64,000 nt of DNA from Thermococcus camini (GCF_904067545.1 NZ_LR881183.1:562277-626276), one strand, 5' to 3'. Counted from the first letter of the stretch, positions 1 through 7,118 are shown. Notes: generated from the letters alone by a model not told the origin. Translations and numbers: made by a program.

Positions 1-210
1 CTCCAGGAGAGGTCTTCCGGGATTAAATAGCGCCATGATGAAAAGAAGCCCCTCAAAGCCGAGGAGGAAGCCGAGCTTTTTGAAAACACTCCTCTCTGGC
101 CTCATGGCGAGCATAACGACTAGGAAAAGGAGTCCGAAATAGGTCAGCTCCGTTAGGCTCTTTCTCGTCACAACCCCTGTTGCATAAAGGAAAATGAAGG
201 GCAGGTACAC
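1..210 (-). CDS. cbiQ: Energy-coupling permease CbiQ-like, C-terminus cut by window edge
   Basis: The first 70 codons of a transmembrane permease are present and the gene runs off the left edge. CbiQ/NikQ is the T component of ECF-type metal uptake and links the substrate-binding CbiM to the ATPase. The visible part is hydrophobic with charged loops, as expected for the first membrane segments. The GTG at 210 starts two bases after the PDGLE-protein stop (212-214); an in-frame GTG at 219 would make the genes overlap. A GGGTG motif before 210 favours 210. Assignment rests mainly on operon context with CbiM and the PDGLE protein. Confidence 0.7.
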   Translation of the reverse strand, partial: MYLPFIFLYATGVVTRKSLTELTYFGLLFLVVMLAMRPERSVFKKLGFLLGFEGLLFIMALFNPGRPLLE

Positions 211-211
211 C

Positions 212-460
212 TCAGGCACCCTTGGCGAGCTTTGCCAGACCGTAGCCAACCGCAAAGGTCAGTCCAATGCCGACCAGCCCCATAATGAGGCTCTGGCCCC
301 AGGTTTCACCGTAGTCAAGGGGCGCTTGATAAACGGGTTTCTCCTCAAGGCCGACCTTTTCCATCGTTGCTTCCAACCCGTCCGGGTTGCTCGATGCGAG
401 GGGCAGCACTACCGCCAGCACGACTGCTATGATTATCAGGCCTTTAAAAATCGTCCTCAT
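212..460 (-). CDS. cbiN: CbiN-like PDGLE-domain membrane protein
   Basis: 82 residues with an N-terminal membrane segment (about 5-23), the PDGLE signature near residues 26-30, and a second membrane segment near 55-75. PDGLE/CbiN proteins are small accessory subunits of cobalt and nickel ECF transporters, working with CbiM in the membrane. Its ATG overlaps the cbiM stop in an ATGA arrangement, so the two are probably translationally coupled. The protein has no catalytic motif. Substrate cannot be told from this subunit alone. Confidence 0.85.
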   Translation of the reverse strand: MRTIFKGLIIIAVVLAVVLPLASSNPDGLEATMEKVGLEEKPVYQAPLDYGETWGQSLIMGLVGIGLTFAVGYGLAKLAKGA

Positions 461-1071
461 GCAGGCACCCCCTCAATCGATGGAAGCTTTGCCCTTACGG
501 CGTGGACTATCAGGACGGTGAGTATCGCCTCGCCAATTCCGATTATCGAGTGATAGGCAATCATCAGGGTGAGGACTTTGAAGAACGGAAGGCTGTGGCT
601 GAGGCCTATCTCGAGCGAGGCGAGACTCGCCCCCAAAACAACGGAGAGCCATGCGGCAAAGCTCATTGCAAAGGTCTCGCTGATGTCCTTGAGCTTCGTG
701 TAAACCCCGTAGCCTATGAACGCTCCAATAAGCCCCATGTTGAGGATGTTTGCGCCGATTGCCGTTATTCCTCCGTCCCCGAAGAGGAGCGTTTGTATGA
801 GCAGAACTGCCGTCATGACTATTACCGCCGCGTAGGGTCCGAGCATTATGGCAACCAGCGTTGCTCCTAGCAGATGTCCGCTTACTCCTCCTATTATCGG
901 GAAGTTGACCATCTGAGCCGCGAAGATTCCGGCCGCGAAGAGGCCCAGGAGCGGTATCTTCTCCTCCGGGAAGTTCCTGAGCTTCCTCACCGCGTAGGCT
1001 ATCCCGGCTATCGTTATTGCGTAGGTTATGACTATAACGGGTGTACTCAACAGTCCATCCGGGATATGCAA
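457..1071 (-). CDS. cbiM: CbiM/NikM-type metal-binding transporter subunit, TTG start
   Basis: The S component that binds Ni2+ or Co2+ in an ECF transporter. I place the start at TTG 1071 rather than the upstream in-frame GTG at 1080. GGAGGTG lies six bases before the TTG, and this start gives the canonical N-terminus MHIPDGLL. In characterised NikM the metal is held by the free N-terminus, His2 and a His near 67; here His2 and His66 (in GGVSGHLLG) are both present, so the start matters for function. Six or so hydrophobic segments follow. Product 204 residues. A NikR-like operator lies upstream, favouring nickel. Confidence 0.92.
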   Translation of the reverse strand: MHIPDGLLSTPVIVITYAITIAGIAYAVRKLRNFPEEKIPLLGLFAAGIFAAQMVNFPIIGGVSGHLLGATLVAIMLGPYAAVIVMTAVLLIQTLLFGDGGITAIGANILNMGLIGAFIGYGVYTKLKDISETFAMSFAAWLSVVLGASLASLEIGLSHSLPFFKVLTLMIAYHSIIGIGEAILTVLIVHAVRAKLPSIEGVPA

Positions 1072-1096
1072 CCTAAACACCTCCGGTGGTTTTGTT

Positions 1097-1124
1097 GTGC
1101 TATCAATTGAATAAAGAGTAACAC
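1097..1124 (-). promoter_or_regulatory. NikR-like operator over the cbiMNQ transcription start
   Basis: On the plus strand the site reads GTGCTAT, 14 bases, GTAACAC, a near-perfect dyad. It closely resembles the GTGTTAC-N13/14-GTAACAC sites described for NikR in some bacteria, as I recall them. A TATA element (plus-strand TTTTTTAAA at 1137-1145) would set the transcription start near 1117, inside the dyad, so binding would repress the operon. That the regulator is NikR is inference. Confidence 0.6.
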
Positions 1125-1216
1125 GAAATAAAAGCGTTTTTTAAACCGCGTATTACCAACCAAAGGTTGAGAACAGTGATTGTGCGGCCTCGTTACAGAA
1201 AAGAAATGGGATGGGC

Positions 1217-2017
1217 TCAGAGGTAGCCCCTGTCTTCCTCCTCCGGGGCGGGAGGCATCTGCTGCTCCAGCATGGCCCTCTGCATCTCCTGGACCTTCCT
1301 GAGTATTTCCTCCGTCTCCTTGGCGCGCTCTTCGAGGGCAGTCATGTCCAGCTCAAGACCGAGGATTTTGGTTACCGCCAGAAGGACAGACTTTGCGGCT
1401 TTGGCATCAACGATGTAACCAAGGCTCTCGCCGAGAAGGCTTATCCCGTACATCGAGCGGAGCTTACCCATGCCGAGGAGCAGTCCAGCGGCGCCGACTA
1501 TTGCCCCCCCTTCGTCCTCGCGCCAGATAACCTCGATGCCACAGCCTTCCAGCTTTCTCTGGTAATACTCTACCAGCTCCTCGTGGGTTACCGCCGCTAA
1601 AACCCTCGGCTCCCCCTGGAGCTCGGGCACCTGGTAGCCGCCCATCGTGATTATTTCGCGGACACCGAACTCGTTGACGAAGTCCAGCATCTTTCCGACG
1701 ACCTCGAAGTGGCCGGGACTGTCCGTGGGCGGAACCTGCTGGTCGCCGGTGATGATTATGATGTCCCTGCCGTTTTCGTCTGGGTTCTTCCAGCAGTAGA
1801 ACTCGTTCTTCATAAGCTCAACCACGGAGTTCTTCTTGATGAGAACCTGGTGCATAAAGTGCGGCGAGTAGAGTTCCGCGAACTTGACCGCGTTGAGCTC
1901 CTGGATCAGGTGTTCGGCAGCCAATTTCCCGACGAGGCCTATACCGGGGAGCCCTTCGATGAATACGGGATCCCTGAGATGGGGCCTCTCATACACGTGG
2001 ATAACGGATTCTTTCAT
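1217..2017 (-). CDS. PAC2 family protein (proteasome-assembly chaperone-like)
   Basis: 266 residues with the PAC2-family N-terminus (FIEGLPGIGLVGKLAAEHLI at about 18-37), a GxGxxG-like turn and a Rossmann-like core, then a C-terminal helical, Glu-rich tail from about 210 ending in a Pro/Glu-rich segment. PAC2 proteins include eukaryotic and archaeal proteasome-assembly chaperones (PbaB-like). No catalytic residues can be assigned. It is the last gene of the L44e-S27e-aIF2-alpha-nop10 operon, one base after nop10. The ATG at 2017 has GGGAGGGATT upstream. Actual chaperone activity of this member is unproven. Confidence 0.85.
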   Translation of the reverse strand: MKESVIHVYERPHLRDPVFIEGLPGIGLVGKLAAEHLIQELNAVKFAELYSPHFMHQVLIKKNSVVELMKNEFYCWKNPDENGRDIIIITGDQQVPPTDSPGHFEVVGKMLDFVNEFGVREIITMGGYQVPELQGEPRVLAAVTHEELVEYYQRKLEGCGIEVIWREDEGGAIVGAAGLLLGMGKLRSMYGISLLGESLGYIVDAKAAKSVLLAVTKILGLELDMTALEERAKETEEILRKVQEMQRAMLEQQMPPAPEEEDRGYL

Positions 2018-2018
2018 C

Positions 2019-2201
2019 TCAATCCCTCCCGGTAATGCCCAGCTGCTCGCGCTTCAGCCTTCTCCTGTACTCACCGTACGGATCCTCCGGTGAGAAGCGC
2101 GGCGGGTGGGCTACCTTTGTTTTAGCCCCGCAGAGGGGGCAGGTTTCCTTGAGGGTGTAGCGCCCGCACTCTGGGCACTTCCTTATGCGGAAGTGCATCA
2201 T
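2019..2201 (-). CDS. nop10: H/ACA snoRNP protein Nop10
   Basis: 60 residues with two CxxC zinc knuckles (CPEC, CPLC) followed by the Nop10 signature with AHPPRFSPEDPYGEYRR. Nop10 bridges Cbf5 and L7Ae in H/ACA guide particles that make pseudouridine in rRNA. The ATG-ATG start overlaps the aIF2-alpha stop (ATGA), so it is coupled to the initiation factor gene. Length and domain layout are typical of archaea. Confidence 0.97.
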   Translation of the reverse strand: MMHFRIRKCPECGRYTLKETCPLCGAKTKVAHPPRFSPEDPYGEYRRRLKREQLGITGRD

Positions 2202-3025
2202 GAACCCCTCTTTTTGACCTTCTTAATGCGCTTCTCCTTCCTGATGAGCGTCGCTTCGCCGCCCGCTTCCTTTATGACGCGAAGTATCTCCTCGGCTATG
2301 TTCTCAAGGACCTCCTCGGCCTTGTAGTAGTCCGGGGCGGTGATGTCTATCCTGTATCTCGGCGCTCCCTGATAGGAAAACTTGACGTCTATCTCCTTCT
2401 CCTCGTTGGCCCTGTCGCGGGCCCTTATGAGGGCTTCCCTGATTATCTCGATGCCGTCGGGCTTCGGAACCGTTATCTCGAACTCCGCGTCGATCGTGAC
2501 GGTCGGAATCTCGACGTAGGCCTCGATTATCGGCTTCAGGGCCTCCACCCACTCGTCGCTGATGATGCCCTTGAGGACGTCCATGCCGTTCTGGGCGGCG
2601 TCTTCAAAGGCGGCATAGACTTCTCCGTACTCCTCCTCGAGGGGGACCCAGACCTCTTTCCATGCAGTGTCGAAGTCCTTTCCTATCTTCTCCGCCGCCA
2701 TCTTGAGGAGGTTCTCCGCTTTCTGGGCGCGCTTGTACTCCTGGAGCTTGGCCTTCCTCTGCTGCTGGTTCACCCTCTTGAGGCTAAGGTCAATGTGCCC
2801 CTTGCTCGGGTCAACGCGTATAACCTTGGCGACTATCTTCTGGCCCTCTTTAACGTGGTCCCTGATGTTCTTGACCCATGTTGATGCGACCTCGCTTATG
2901 TGCATGAATCCCTCCTTTCCGGGGTACTCGTCGAGCTTGAGAAATGCACCGTAAGGGTGAATGCTCTTGACGGTAGCAACCACGAACTCTCCCTCTTCGG
3001 GGTACTCTTTGGCTTTCCTCGGCAT
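2198..3025 (-). CDS. Translation initiation factor aIF2, alpha subunit
   Basis: An N-terminal S1/OB domain (residues about 10-85, with GFMHISE), a helical middle domain and a C-terminal alpha/beta domain match aIF2-alpha, which with beta and gamma delivers initiator tRNA to the small subunit. ATG 3025 is preferred over the in-frame GTG at 3034 because GAGGTGG lies five bases before it; this gives 275 residues, the family's usual length. The N-terminal loop lacks the phosphorylated Ser context of eukaryotes. It lies in an operon with ribosomal proteins. Confidence 0.97.
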   Translation of the reverse strand: MPRKAKEYPEEGEFVVATVKSIHPYGAFLKLDEYPGKEGFMHISEVASTWVKNIRDHVKEGQKIVAKVIRVDPSKGHIDLSLKRVNQQQRKAKLQEYKRAQKAENLLKMAAEKIGKDFDTAWKEVWVPLEEEYGEVYAAFEDAAQNGMDVLKGIISDEWVEALKPIIEAYVEIPTVTIDAEFEITVPKPDGIEIIREALIRARDRANEEKEIDVKFSYQGAPRYRIDITAPDYYKAEEVLENIAEEILRVIKEAGGEATLIRKEKRIKKVKKRGS

Positions 3026-3061
3026 TACAACCACCTCTAATTTTCTCTGCCTGGGTAAGTT

Positions 3062-3073
3062 ACGAAAAGAGGT
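3062..3073 (-). promoter_or_regulatory. TATA-like element before aIF2-alpha
   Basis: The minus strand reads CTTTAAATACCTC about 40-50 bases before the aIF2-alpha ATG and downstream of S27e. It could give the factor and nop10 an internal promoter beside read-through from L44e. Confidence 0.4.
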
Positions 3074-3091
3074 ATTTAAAGTTTAGCAGAA

Positions 3092-3109
3092 GCCTCCGGG
3101 CACGGAGGC
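3092..3109 (-). terminator. 7-bp hairpin after the S27e gene
   Basis: GCCTCCG and CGGAGGC form a perfect stem with a four-base loop 18 bases after the S27e stop. No U-run follows, so it is more likely a 3'-end stabiliser than a classic archaeal terminator. A hairpin of the same build follows ribosomal protein P1 at 60208-60224. Confidence 0.35.
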
Positions 3110-3126
3110 AAAGGAAAGGGAAAGGT

Positions 3127-3324
3127 TCACTCGAGAACCTCGAGTATCTTGGCCTTGATGACGCCCTTGCCTCCGGTCGGCTCGACGAGCGTTGCACCGC
3201 AGACGAGGCACCTGACGGTGGTGGCCGGGTTGCTGAAGACTATCTGCTCGTTGCCGCAGTCTATGCACTTGACGCGGAGGAACCTGCTCCTGGGCATCGG
3301 GATGAGGTTCTTCGGGAGCGCCAT
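3127..3324 (-). CDS. rps27e: Ribosomal protein S27e
   Basis: 65 residues with the four-cysteine zinc ribbon (CIDCGNEQ ... CLVCGATL) typical of S27e, a small-subunit protein shared by archaea and eukaryotes. It lies three bases after L44e and shares its transcript. Length and motif spacing are standard. Confidence 0.97.
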   Translation of the reverse strand: MALPKNLIPMPRSRFLRVKCIDCGNEQIVFSNPATTVRCLVCGATLVEPTGGKGVIKAKILEVLE

Positions 3325-3327
3325 GCT

Positions 3328-3612
3328 TCACACCTCCACCAGCTCGAACTTCTTAACGCGGAAGCCCTGTCCCCTGGTGTGGGCCTTGCCGCAGACGGTG
3401 CAGCGGAAGCGGAGGTCGAGCTTCTTGACCGGCTTCTCCCTTCCGGCCGGGTTCGGCCTCGGGAAACCGCGGTAACCCTTCATGATCCTGCGGAAGCGCC
3501 TCTGACCCTGGCTGAGCTCGCTCCTCGGTCTCTTCTTGACCTTCTCGACCTTGTGGATCGTGTGCTTCTTACAGTAGGGGCAGTAAGTCCTTATCTGCTT
3601 CGGATACTTCAT
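3328..3612 (-). CDS. rpl44e: Ribosomal protein L44e
   Basis: 94 residues; a zinc site from CPYCKKHT near the start and CTVCGKAH near the end, and the L44e block with [24 protein letters not shown] large-subunit protein near the E site. GGAGGTGAGAG lies before the ATG at 3612. It heads the L44e-S27e cluster, with a leader of roughly 80 bases after a TTTAAA promoter near 3720. Confidence 0.97.
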   Translation of the reverse strand: MKYPKQIRTYCPYCKKHTIHKVEKVKKRPRSELSQGQRRFRRIMKGYRGFPRPNPAGREKPVKKLDLRFRCTVCGKAHTRGQGFRVKKFELVEV

Positions 3613-3727
3613 TCTCTCACCTCCACGCAGAGGCCCGGTGGGTTCCTACTCGCCCCAGCCTCGGACACCCCCGAGCCGTGAGGCATGATAGTGCCTGCAG
3701 GCATCGGTAGGGGTGAGGCTTTAAAAA
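3613..3727 (-). promoter_or_regulatory. L44e promoter and structured leader
   Basis: A TATA element (TTTTTTAAAGCC on the minus strand, near 3718-3727) would start transcription near 3695. The flanking sequence holds pairings: GCCTC/GAGGC and ACCCC/GGGGT close a long stem, and TGCC-TGCA-GGCA forms an inner hairpin. Such a leader could serve autoregulation of the ribosomal operon; this is inference. No known riboswitch or guide RNA could be recognised. Confidence 0.4.
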
Positions 3728-3783
3728 AGTTTTTGCCTTGGTGGGTGGAAGGTGGGTATAAATTAGTGGAGACGGGGAACGCA

Positions 3784-3963
3784 TCACTCGGCGGGTGCAT
3801 AGTAGCAGCGCTTTGGAGATATTATCTTGCCCTCCTTTTTGAGCACTTTTATGGCCTTGTCCACTTCCTTTTTATCGATTCCAGCGAGCTCGGCTATCTC
3901 CTTGCTCTTGAGGGGCTTTCCAGCTTCCTTTAGGACTTTGAAAACGAGTTCAACCTCTGCCAT
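3784..3963 (-). CDS. Small winged-helix/HTH protein
   Basis: 59 residues forming one helix-turn-helix unit (helix about 3-14, LKSKEIAELAGIDKKEVDKA about 19-38, then a basic wing ending in KRCYYAPAE). The C-terminal KxxxPKRCYYxP motif is seen in many small archaeal HTH proteins. The start is ATG 3963, five bases after GGGTGA, not the upstream GTG at 3972. It stands alone between L44e and the LysO genes. Its target is unknown. Confidence 0.8.
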   Translation of the reverse strand: MAEVELVFKVLKEAGKPLKSKEIAELAGIDKKEVDKAIKVLKKEGKIISPKRCYYAPAE

Positions 3964-4024
3964 CTTCCTCACCCTCTGAGTTTGTTCATAGAACCTAAAA
4001 TGTTTGAACTTAAAAAGTTATTGG

Positions 4025-4606
4025 TTAGAATTGAAGGATAAATGGGACAACGAAGGGCACCAGTGCGGTGAGGACGAAGCCGTGAACGAAGGCTATAAGC
4101 GCGACCTCGCCGCCTCCAAACTTCGTCATTATTGGCAGCGTCGTGTCCATGGTTGTGGCGCCACCCATGGAGACCGCCAGCTCCCTTCGGACCCTTTTGA
4201 TAGCAACGGGGTACAGCAGGACAGTGAATATCTCCCTGGTGAGGTTGGCAAGGAAGCCGAGGGTGCCGTAGACTGCTGAGTACTGGGCGATCAGCGGTCC
4301 GGCGAGGCTGTACCAGCCGCAGCCGGCCGCCACGGCCAGCCCCCACCTGAGTTCTATCCCCAGAATCAGGGAAGCGACGAGGCCGCCCAGGATTGAGCCC
4401 AGGAGTGTGCCGAGGGGCAGCTTTATGGCGAGCTTTCCGAGTTTCCTGATCTCCCCTAGACGAAAGCTCTGCCCCAAGTCAATTCCGATTATCAGTATAA
4501 GCAGATATAGCATGACCTCGTAGAGGTTGCCGAATTCCGGGGCGTAGAAGTGGCCTGTGAGTATGCCTGAAATCAAAGCTACCAGAACGTAGACTAGAAA
4601 CCTCAT
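4025..4606 (-). CDS. LysO (DUF340)-family exporter, C-terminal half
   Basis: 193 residues with about six hydrophobic segments and the DUF340 block (LILIIGIDLGQSF near 36-48; GCGWYSLAGP near 95-104; MGGATTMDTTLP near 146-157). In E. coli LysO (YbjE) exports lysine and is a single chain of about 300 residues. Here it is encoded by two genes overlapping by four bases (ATGA), so the halves are presumably made together and assemble. Substrate is inferred from the family. Confidence 0.82.
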   Translation of the reverse strand: MRFLVYVLVALISGILTGHFYAPEFGNLYEVMLYLLILIIGIDLGQSFRLGEIRKLGKLAIKLPLGTLLGSILGGLVASLILGIELRWGLAVAAGCGWYSLAGPLIAQYSAVYGTLGFLANLTREIFTVLLYPVAIKRVRRELAVSMGGATTMDTTLPIMTKFGGGEVALIAFVHGFVLTALVPFVVPFILQF

Positions 4607-4848
4607 TCCCTTCCCCCCATGAGAAGAGCAATACCAACGCTTCCGGCTATGGTCAGAGCGGCGAAGACAACGGACGAGCTGAGGAGCCAGAATGCGTCTA
4701 TCCTTACTTTCCCTGCCTCGACACCCATGAAGAATATCAGGAGCAGCAGTGCGGCGCTCATTGGAAGATCAACGTTCACCCTGCGCTCTTTCCTGCGGAG
4801 AACGTACCCGATGATAACACCCGCAATGAGTGGGATGAAGATGTTCAT
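4603..4848 (-). CDS. LysO (DUF340)-family exporter, N-terminal half
   Basis: 81 residues with three membrane segments (about 2-16, 30-47, 52-75) matching the N-terminal LysO region, including MGVEAGKVRIDAFWLLSSS. It overlaps the downstream half by ATGA. There is no sign of a frameshift: each part has its own start and the junction lies in a loop between domains. Likely a natural two-subunit form. Confidence 0.78.
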   Translation of the reverse strand: MNIFIPLIAGVIIGYVLRRKERRVNVDLPMSAALLLLIFFMGVEAGKVRIDAFWLLSSSVVFAALTIAGSVGIALLMGGRE

Positions 4849-4884
4849 GTAAAAACCTTCCTCTGAAGGTTAATAAACGTATCG

Positions 4885-4952
4885 AGGGGCTCGGAGGGTG
4901 TTCACTTCATCATCCGTGAGCTTTCAGTTTGCTTGCTAATCGTCATCGCCCG
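4885..4952 (-). ncRNA. Box C/D guide sRNA
   Basis: On the minus strand in order: stem GGGC, C box ATGACGA (4946-4940), 12-nt guide (4939-4928), D' box CTGA (4927-4924), C' box ATGATGA (4913-4907), 12-nt guide (4906-4895), D box CCGA (4894-4891), stem GCCC. A TATA box (TTTAAAAAGA, 4980-4971) lies 25 bases upstream of the stem. Such RNAs guide fibrillarin 2'-O-methylation of rRNA or tRNA at the fifth base upstream of D or D'. C box UGACGA with D box CCGA is unusual but self-consistent. Targets were not identified. Confidence 0.8.
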
Positions 4953-4970
4953 TAATCCGTTATCCTCGCT

Positions 4971-4980
4971 TCTTTTTAAA
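4971..4980 (-). promoter_or_regulatory. TATA box of the C/D sRNA at 4885-4952
   Basis: The minus strand reads TTTAAAAAGA, centred 25 bases before the predicted 5' stem of the guide RNA, the normal archaeal distance. The core is symmetric, but no plus-strand RNA fits that spacing. Confidence 0.55.
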
Positions 4981-5036
4981 CCTATGTGGGCAAAGCTTTT
5001 TACCACAAACCTCTCACCATTCAAATGGTGATTCAC

Positions 5037-6236
5037 ATGATTCGTGCATCCGAAAGGGCTATGGGAATTGAGTACGCCATCAGAGATGTTGTTCTCCCTG
5101 CCAGGGAGCTTGAGAAGAAGGGAATAAAGGTCATCCGCCTCAACATAGGCGATCCGGGCAAATACGACTTCCAACCGCCGAAGCACATGAGGGACGCTTA
5201 CTGTAAGGCCATTCAGGACGGCCACAACTACTATGGACCGAGCGAGGGACTTCCAGAGCTTAGGGAGGCTATAGTTGAGAGGGAGAGGAAGAAGAACGGC
5301 GTTGAGGTAACTCCCGAGGATGTTCGCGTTACCGCAGCTGTTACAGAGGCGCTGCAGTTCATATTCGGGGCCCTCCTCAACCCCGGGGACAACATCCTTG
5401 TTCCGAGTCCAAGCTATCCGCCTTACACTGGCCTCGTCAAGTTCTACGGCGGCATTGCCAACGAGTACCTTACCGTGGAGGAGAACGGCTGGCAGCCCGA
5501 CATAGACGACATGAGGAAGAAAATCAACGAGAGAACTAGGGCAATAGCGGTTATCAACCCGAACAACCCAACAGGAGCGCTCTACGAGAAGAAGACGATT
5601 AGGGCGATACTCGACCTTGCCGGTGAATACGACCTGCCTGTGATAAGCGATGAGATATACGACCTCATGACCTACGAAGGAAAACACGTCTCTCCGGGCT
5701 CCCTCACCAAGGACGTCCCGGTTATAGTGATGAACGGTCTCTCCAAGGTTTACTTCGCCACAGGGTGGCGTCTCGGCTACTTCTACTACGTCGACCCCGA
5801 GAACAGGCTCGCCGAGGTCAGAGAGGCTATAGACAAGATGGCCAGGATAAGGCTGTGCCCCAACACCCCGGCCCAGTTCGCTGCCATAGCAGGCCTAACG
5901 GGCCCGATGGATTACCTTGAGGAGTACATGGCCAAGCTTAAGGGGAGGAGGGACTACATCTACAAGCGCCTAAGTGAGATTCCGGGGATAAGCACTACCA
6001 AGCCCCAGGGGGCGTTCTACATCTTCCCGAAGATTGAAGAGCGCTCGAAGTGGAAGAGCGACAAGGACTTCGTTCTGGATGCCCTCCATGAGGCCCACGT
6101 GCTCTTTGTCCACGGCTCCGGCTTCGGCTACGCCGGCGAGTGGCACTTCAGGATAGTTTTCCTACCGCCGGTCGAGATACTCGAAGAGGCCATGGACAAC
6201 TTCGAGGCATTCATGAGGAAGAGGCTTGCGGAGTGA
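5037..6236 (+). CDS. Alanine aminotransferase, class I/II PLP enzyme
   Basis: 399 residues starting MIRASERAMGIEYAIRDVV, almost the N-terminus of P. furiosus AlaAT. It interconverts pyruvate plus glutamate with alanine plus 2-oxoglutarate, the route by which these cells dispose of reductant as alanine. Visible features: NPNNPTGALY near 183-192, SDEIY near 213-217, and the PLP lysine in NGLSKVYFATGWRLGY near 239-254. ATG 5037 is chosen over upstream starts because GGTGA lies five bases before it and the length fits the family. A C/D sRNA runs divergently upstream. Confidence 0.95.
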   Translation: MIRASERAMGIEYAIRDVVLPARELEKKGIKVIRLNIGDPGKYDFQPPKHMRDAYCKAIQDGHNYYGPSEGLPELREAIVERERKKNGVEVTPEDVRVTAAVTEALQFIFGALLNPGDNILVPSPSYPPYTGLVKFYGGIANEYLTVEENGWQPDIDDMRKKINERTRAIAVINPNNPTGALYEKKTIRAILDLAGEYDLPVISDEIYDLMTYEGKHVSPGSLTKDVPVIVMNGLSKVYFATGWRLGYFYYVDPENRLAEVREAIDKMARIRLCPNTPAQFAAIAGLTGPMDYLEEYMAKLKGRRDYIYKRLSEIPGISTTKPQGAFYIFPKIEERSKWKSDKDFVLDALHEAHVLFVHGSGFGYAGEWHFRIVFLPPVEILEEAMDNFEAFMRKRLAE

Positions 6237-6287
6237 ATTCTTGGCACATCTTTCCTTTCCCTTCTGGCTGGTCATTAAAAAGAGAGA

Positions 6288-6491
6288 TCAGCCGCCGGAA
6301 ACTACCGGGATAACCTCAACGTAGTCGCCATCCTTCACGTTCTCGTCTTCAAGTGCGACCCTTCCGTTGAGCTTTGCTATCGCGCTTTCTGTGTTGAAGC
6401 CGACCCCGCGGAGAACGTCCGCGATTTTCATGCCCTTCGTCCATTCAATCTCTTTCTCGATTCCCCTTCCCAGGACCTTGACCCTGATCAT
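6288..6491 (-). CDS. MoaD/ThiS family ubiquitin-like sulfur carrier
   Basis: 67 residues with a beta-grasp pattern and a C-terminal Gly-Gly (VVSGG), the site adenylated and thiocarboxylated by E1-like enzymes. Archaeal members act as sulfur carriers for molybdopterin or tRNA thiolation and some as protein modifiers (SAMP). Nothing nearby (no E1, MoaE or ThiF) says which. GGTGGTGAGAG precedes the ATG, and a TATA element (GATTTATAAAAG) lies near 6523-6533 on the minus strand. Confidence 0.88.
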   Translation of the reverse strand: MIRVKVLGRGIEKEIEWTKGMKIADVLRGVGFNTESAIAKLNGRVALEDENVKDGDYVEVIPVVSGG

Positions 6492-6592
6492 CTCTCACCA
6501 CCCCCATGAACTCCGAGGGAGTCTTTTATAAATCCGCCGGAAGCCAAAAAACTTAAAAACCCTCCCCGGCTCATATAACCTGGGCACGGAGT

Positions 6593-6675
6593 GCCGCGGT
6601 AGCCTAGCCTGGTAGGGCGCCGGCCTGCTAAGCCGGTGGCCGTTGGCCACAGGGGTTCAAATCCCCTCCGCGGCG
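6593..6675 (+). tRNA. tRNA-Ser (GCT)
   Basis: Acceptor GCCGCGG pairs with CCGCGGC; anticodon arm CCGGC-CTGCTAA-GCCGG gives anticodon GCT. The long variable arm (TGGCC...GGCCA) is the class II hallmark of tRNA-Ser. GTTCAAAT is the T loop, G the discriminator, and CCA is encoded at 6676-6678. A TATA element (CTTAAAA) lies near 6551. No intron. The next tRNA begins 22 bases downstream, so the two are probably co-transcribed. Confidence 0.97.
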
Positions 6676-6699
6676 CCAAAATCTTTCTCCGGGTCGAAT

Positions 6700-6771
6700 G
6701 CCGGGATAGCCTAGAGGCGAGGCGGTGGACTGCAGATCCGCTTTACGGGGGTTCAAATCCCCCTCCCGGCT
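6700..6771 (+). tRNA. tRNA-Cys (GCA)
   Basis: Acceptor GCCGGGA pairs with TCCCGGC; anticodon arm GTGGA-CTGCAGA-TCCGC gives GCA. Discriminator U73 is the tRNA-Cys identity element. CCA is encoded at 6772-6774. Four bases later the first copy of the hairpin repeat begins. Confidence 0.97.
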
Positions 6772-6778
6772 CCACAAC

Positions 6779-6839
6779 AAACTTTTGCAGGGCAAAAGTT
6801 TGATCAAAGAAACTTTGCTTGTGCAAAGTTTCATCAAAA
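6779..6839 (+). repeat. tRNA-3'-flank hairpin repeat, two tandem copies
   Basis: Copy 1: AAACTTTTGC, loop AGG, GCAAAAGTTT, then GATCAAAG. Copy 2: AAACTTTGC, loop TTGT, GCAAAGTTT, then CATCAAAA. Copy 1 starts four bases after the tRNA-Cys CCA. The same element follows three other tRNA units in the window. Confidence 0.85.
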
Positions 6840-7047
6840 CGGGCATGCCCTTTAAGTGGGCTAATTTTTGCATGGTTTGCTATTCTTGCTTGTTCTTGTG
6901 TTGTGTTTTTCTGCTTTTAGCGCCCTTCGGGCGCTGGTTTGAGGTAAAACACCTTTCAACAGTTTATTTAAACGTAAAACCCCAAATTCTTGCCTACTTG
7001 GAAGGCATGCAGCTATTCACGACTCCTAAAGAAGAGCCTGAATATTT
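6840..7047. other. Gene-free, AT-rich stretch after tRNA-Cys
   Basis: No convincing coding sequence. It lies between hairpin repeats (6779-6839 and 7045-7077) and holds the AGCGCCC-TTC-GGGCGCT hairpin at 6919-6935. Short open frames here lack ribosome sites and normal composition. The base composition is richer in A and T than the neighbouring genes. Confidence 0.7.
6919..6935. repeat. 7-bp triloop hairpin (class 2 repeat)
   Basis: AGCGCCC-TTC-GGGCGCT is a perfect dyad. Similar hairpins with three-base loops, each in a gene-poor block near tRNA repeats, occur at 22921-22937 and 59868-59884. Confidence 0.6.
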
Positions 7048-7077
7048 GATGAAACTTTTTGCAAGAAAAGTTTCTTG
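7045..7077 (-). repeat. Hairpin repeat, inverted stray copy
   Basis: On the minus strand: AAGAAACTTTTC, short loop, AAAAAGTTT, CATCAAA, matching the tRNA-flank consensus but with no tRNA beside it. It lies just before the NreA promoter. Confidence 0.7.
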
Positions 7078-7118
7078 GGGGAACAAACCATAAATACCCT
7101 CCCTCTTACCTACCTTCG

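Noticed and set aside
3658-3722. Apparent kink-turn on the plus strand of the L44e leader (AGCC-UCG-GA ... GA-GGCU)
   Set aside because: Only forms on the plus strand, where no TATA box is found; the transcribed minus strand lacks the second GA.
6775-7100. CRISPR-like array of short repeats
   Set aside because: Repeats are hairpins in tandem of two, not regularly spaced direct repeats with unique spacers; no cas genes.
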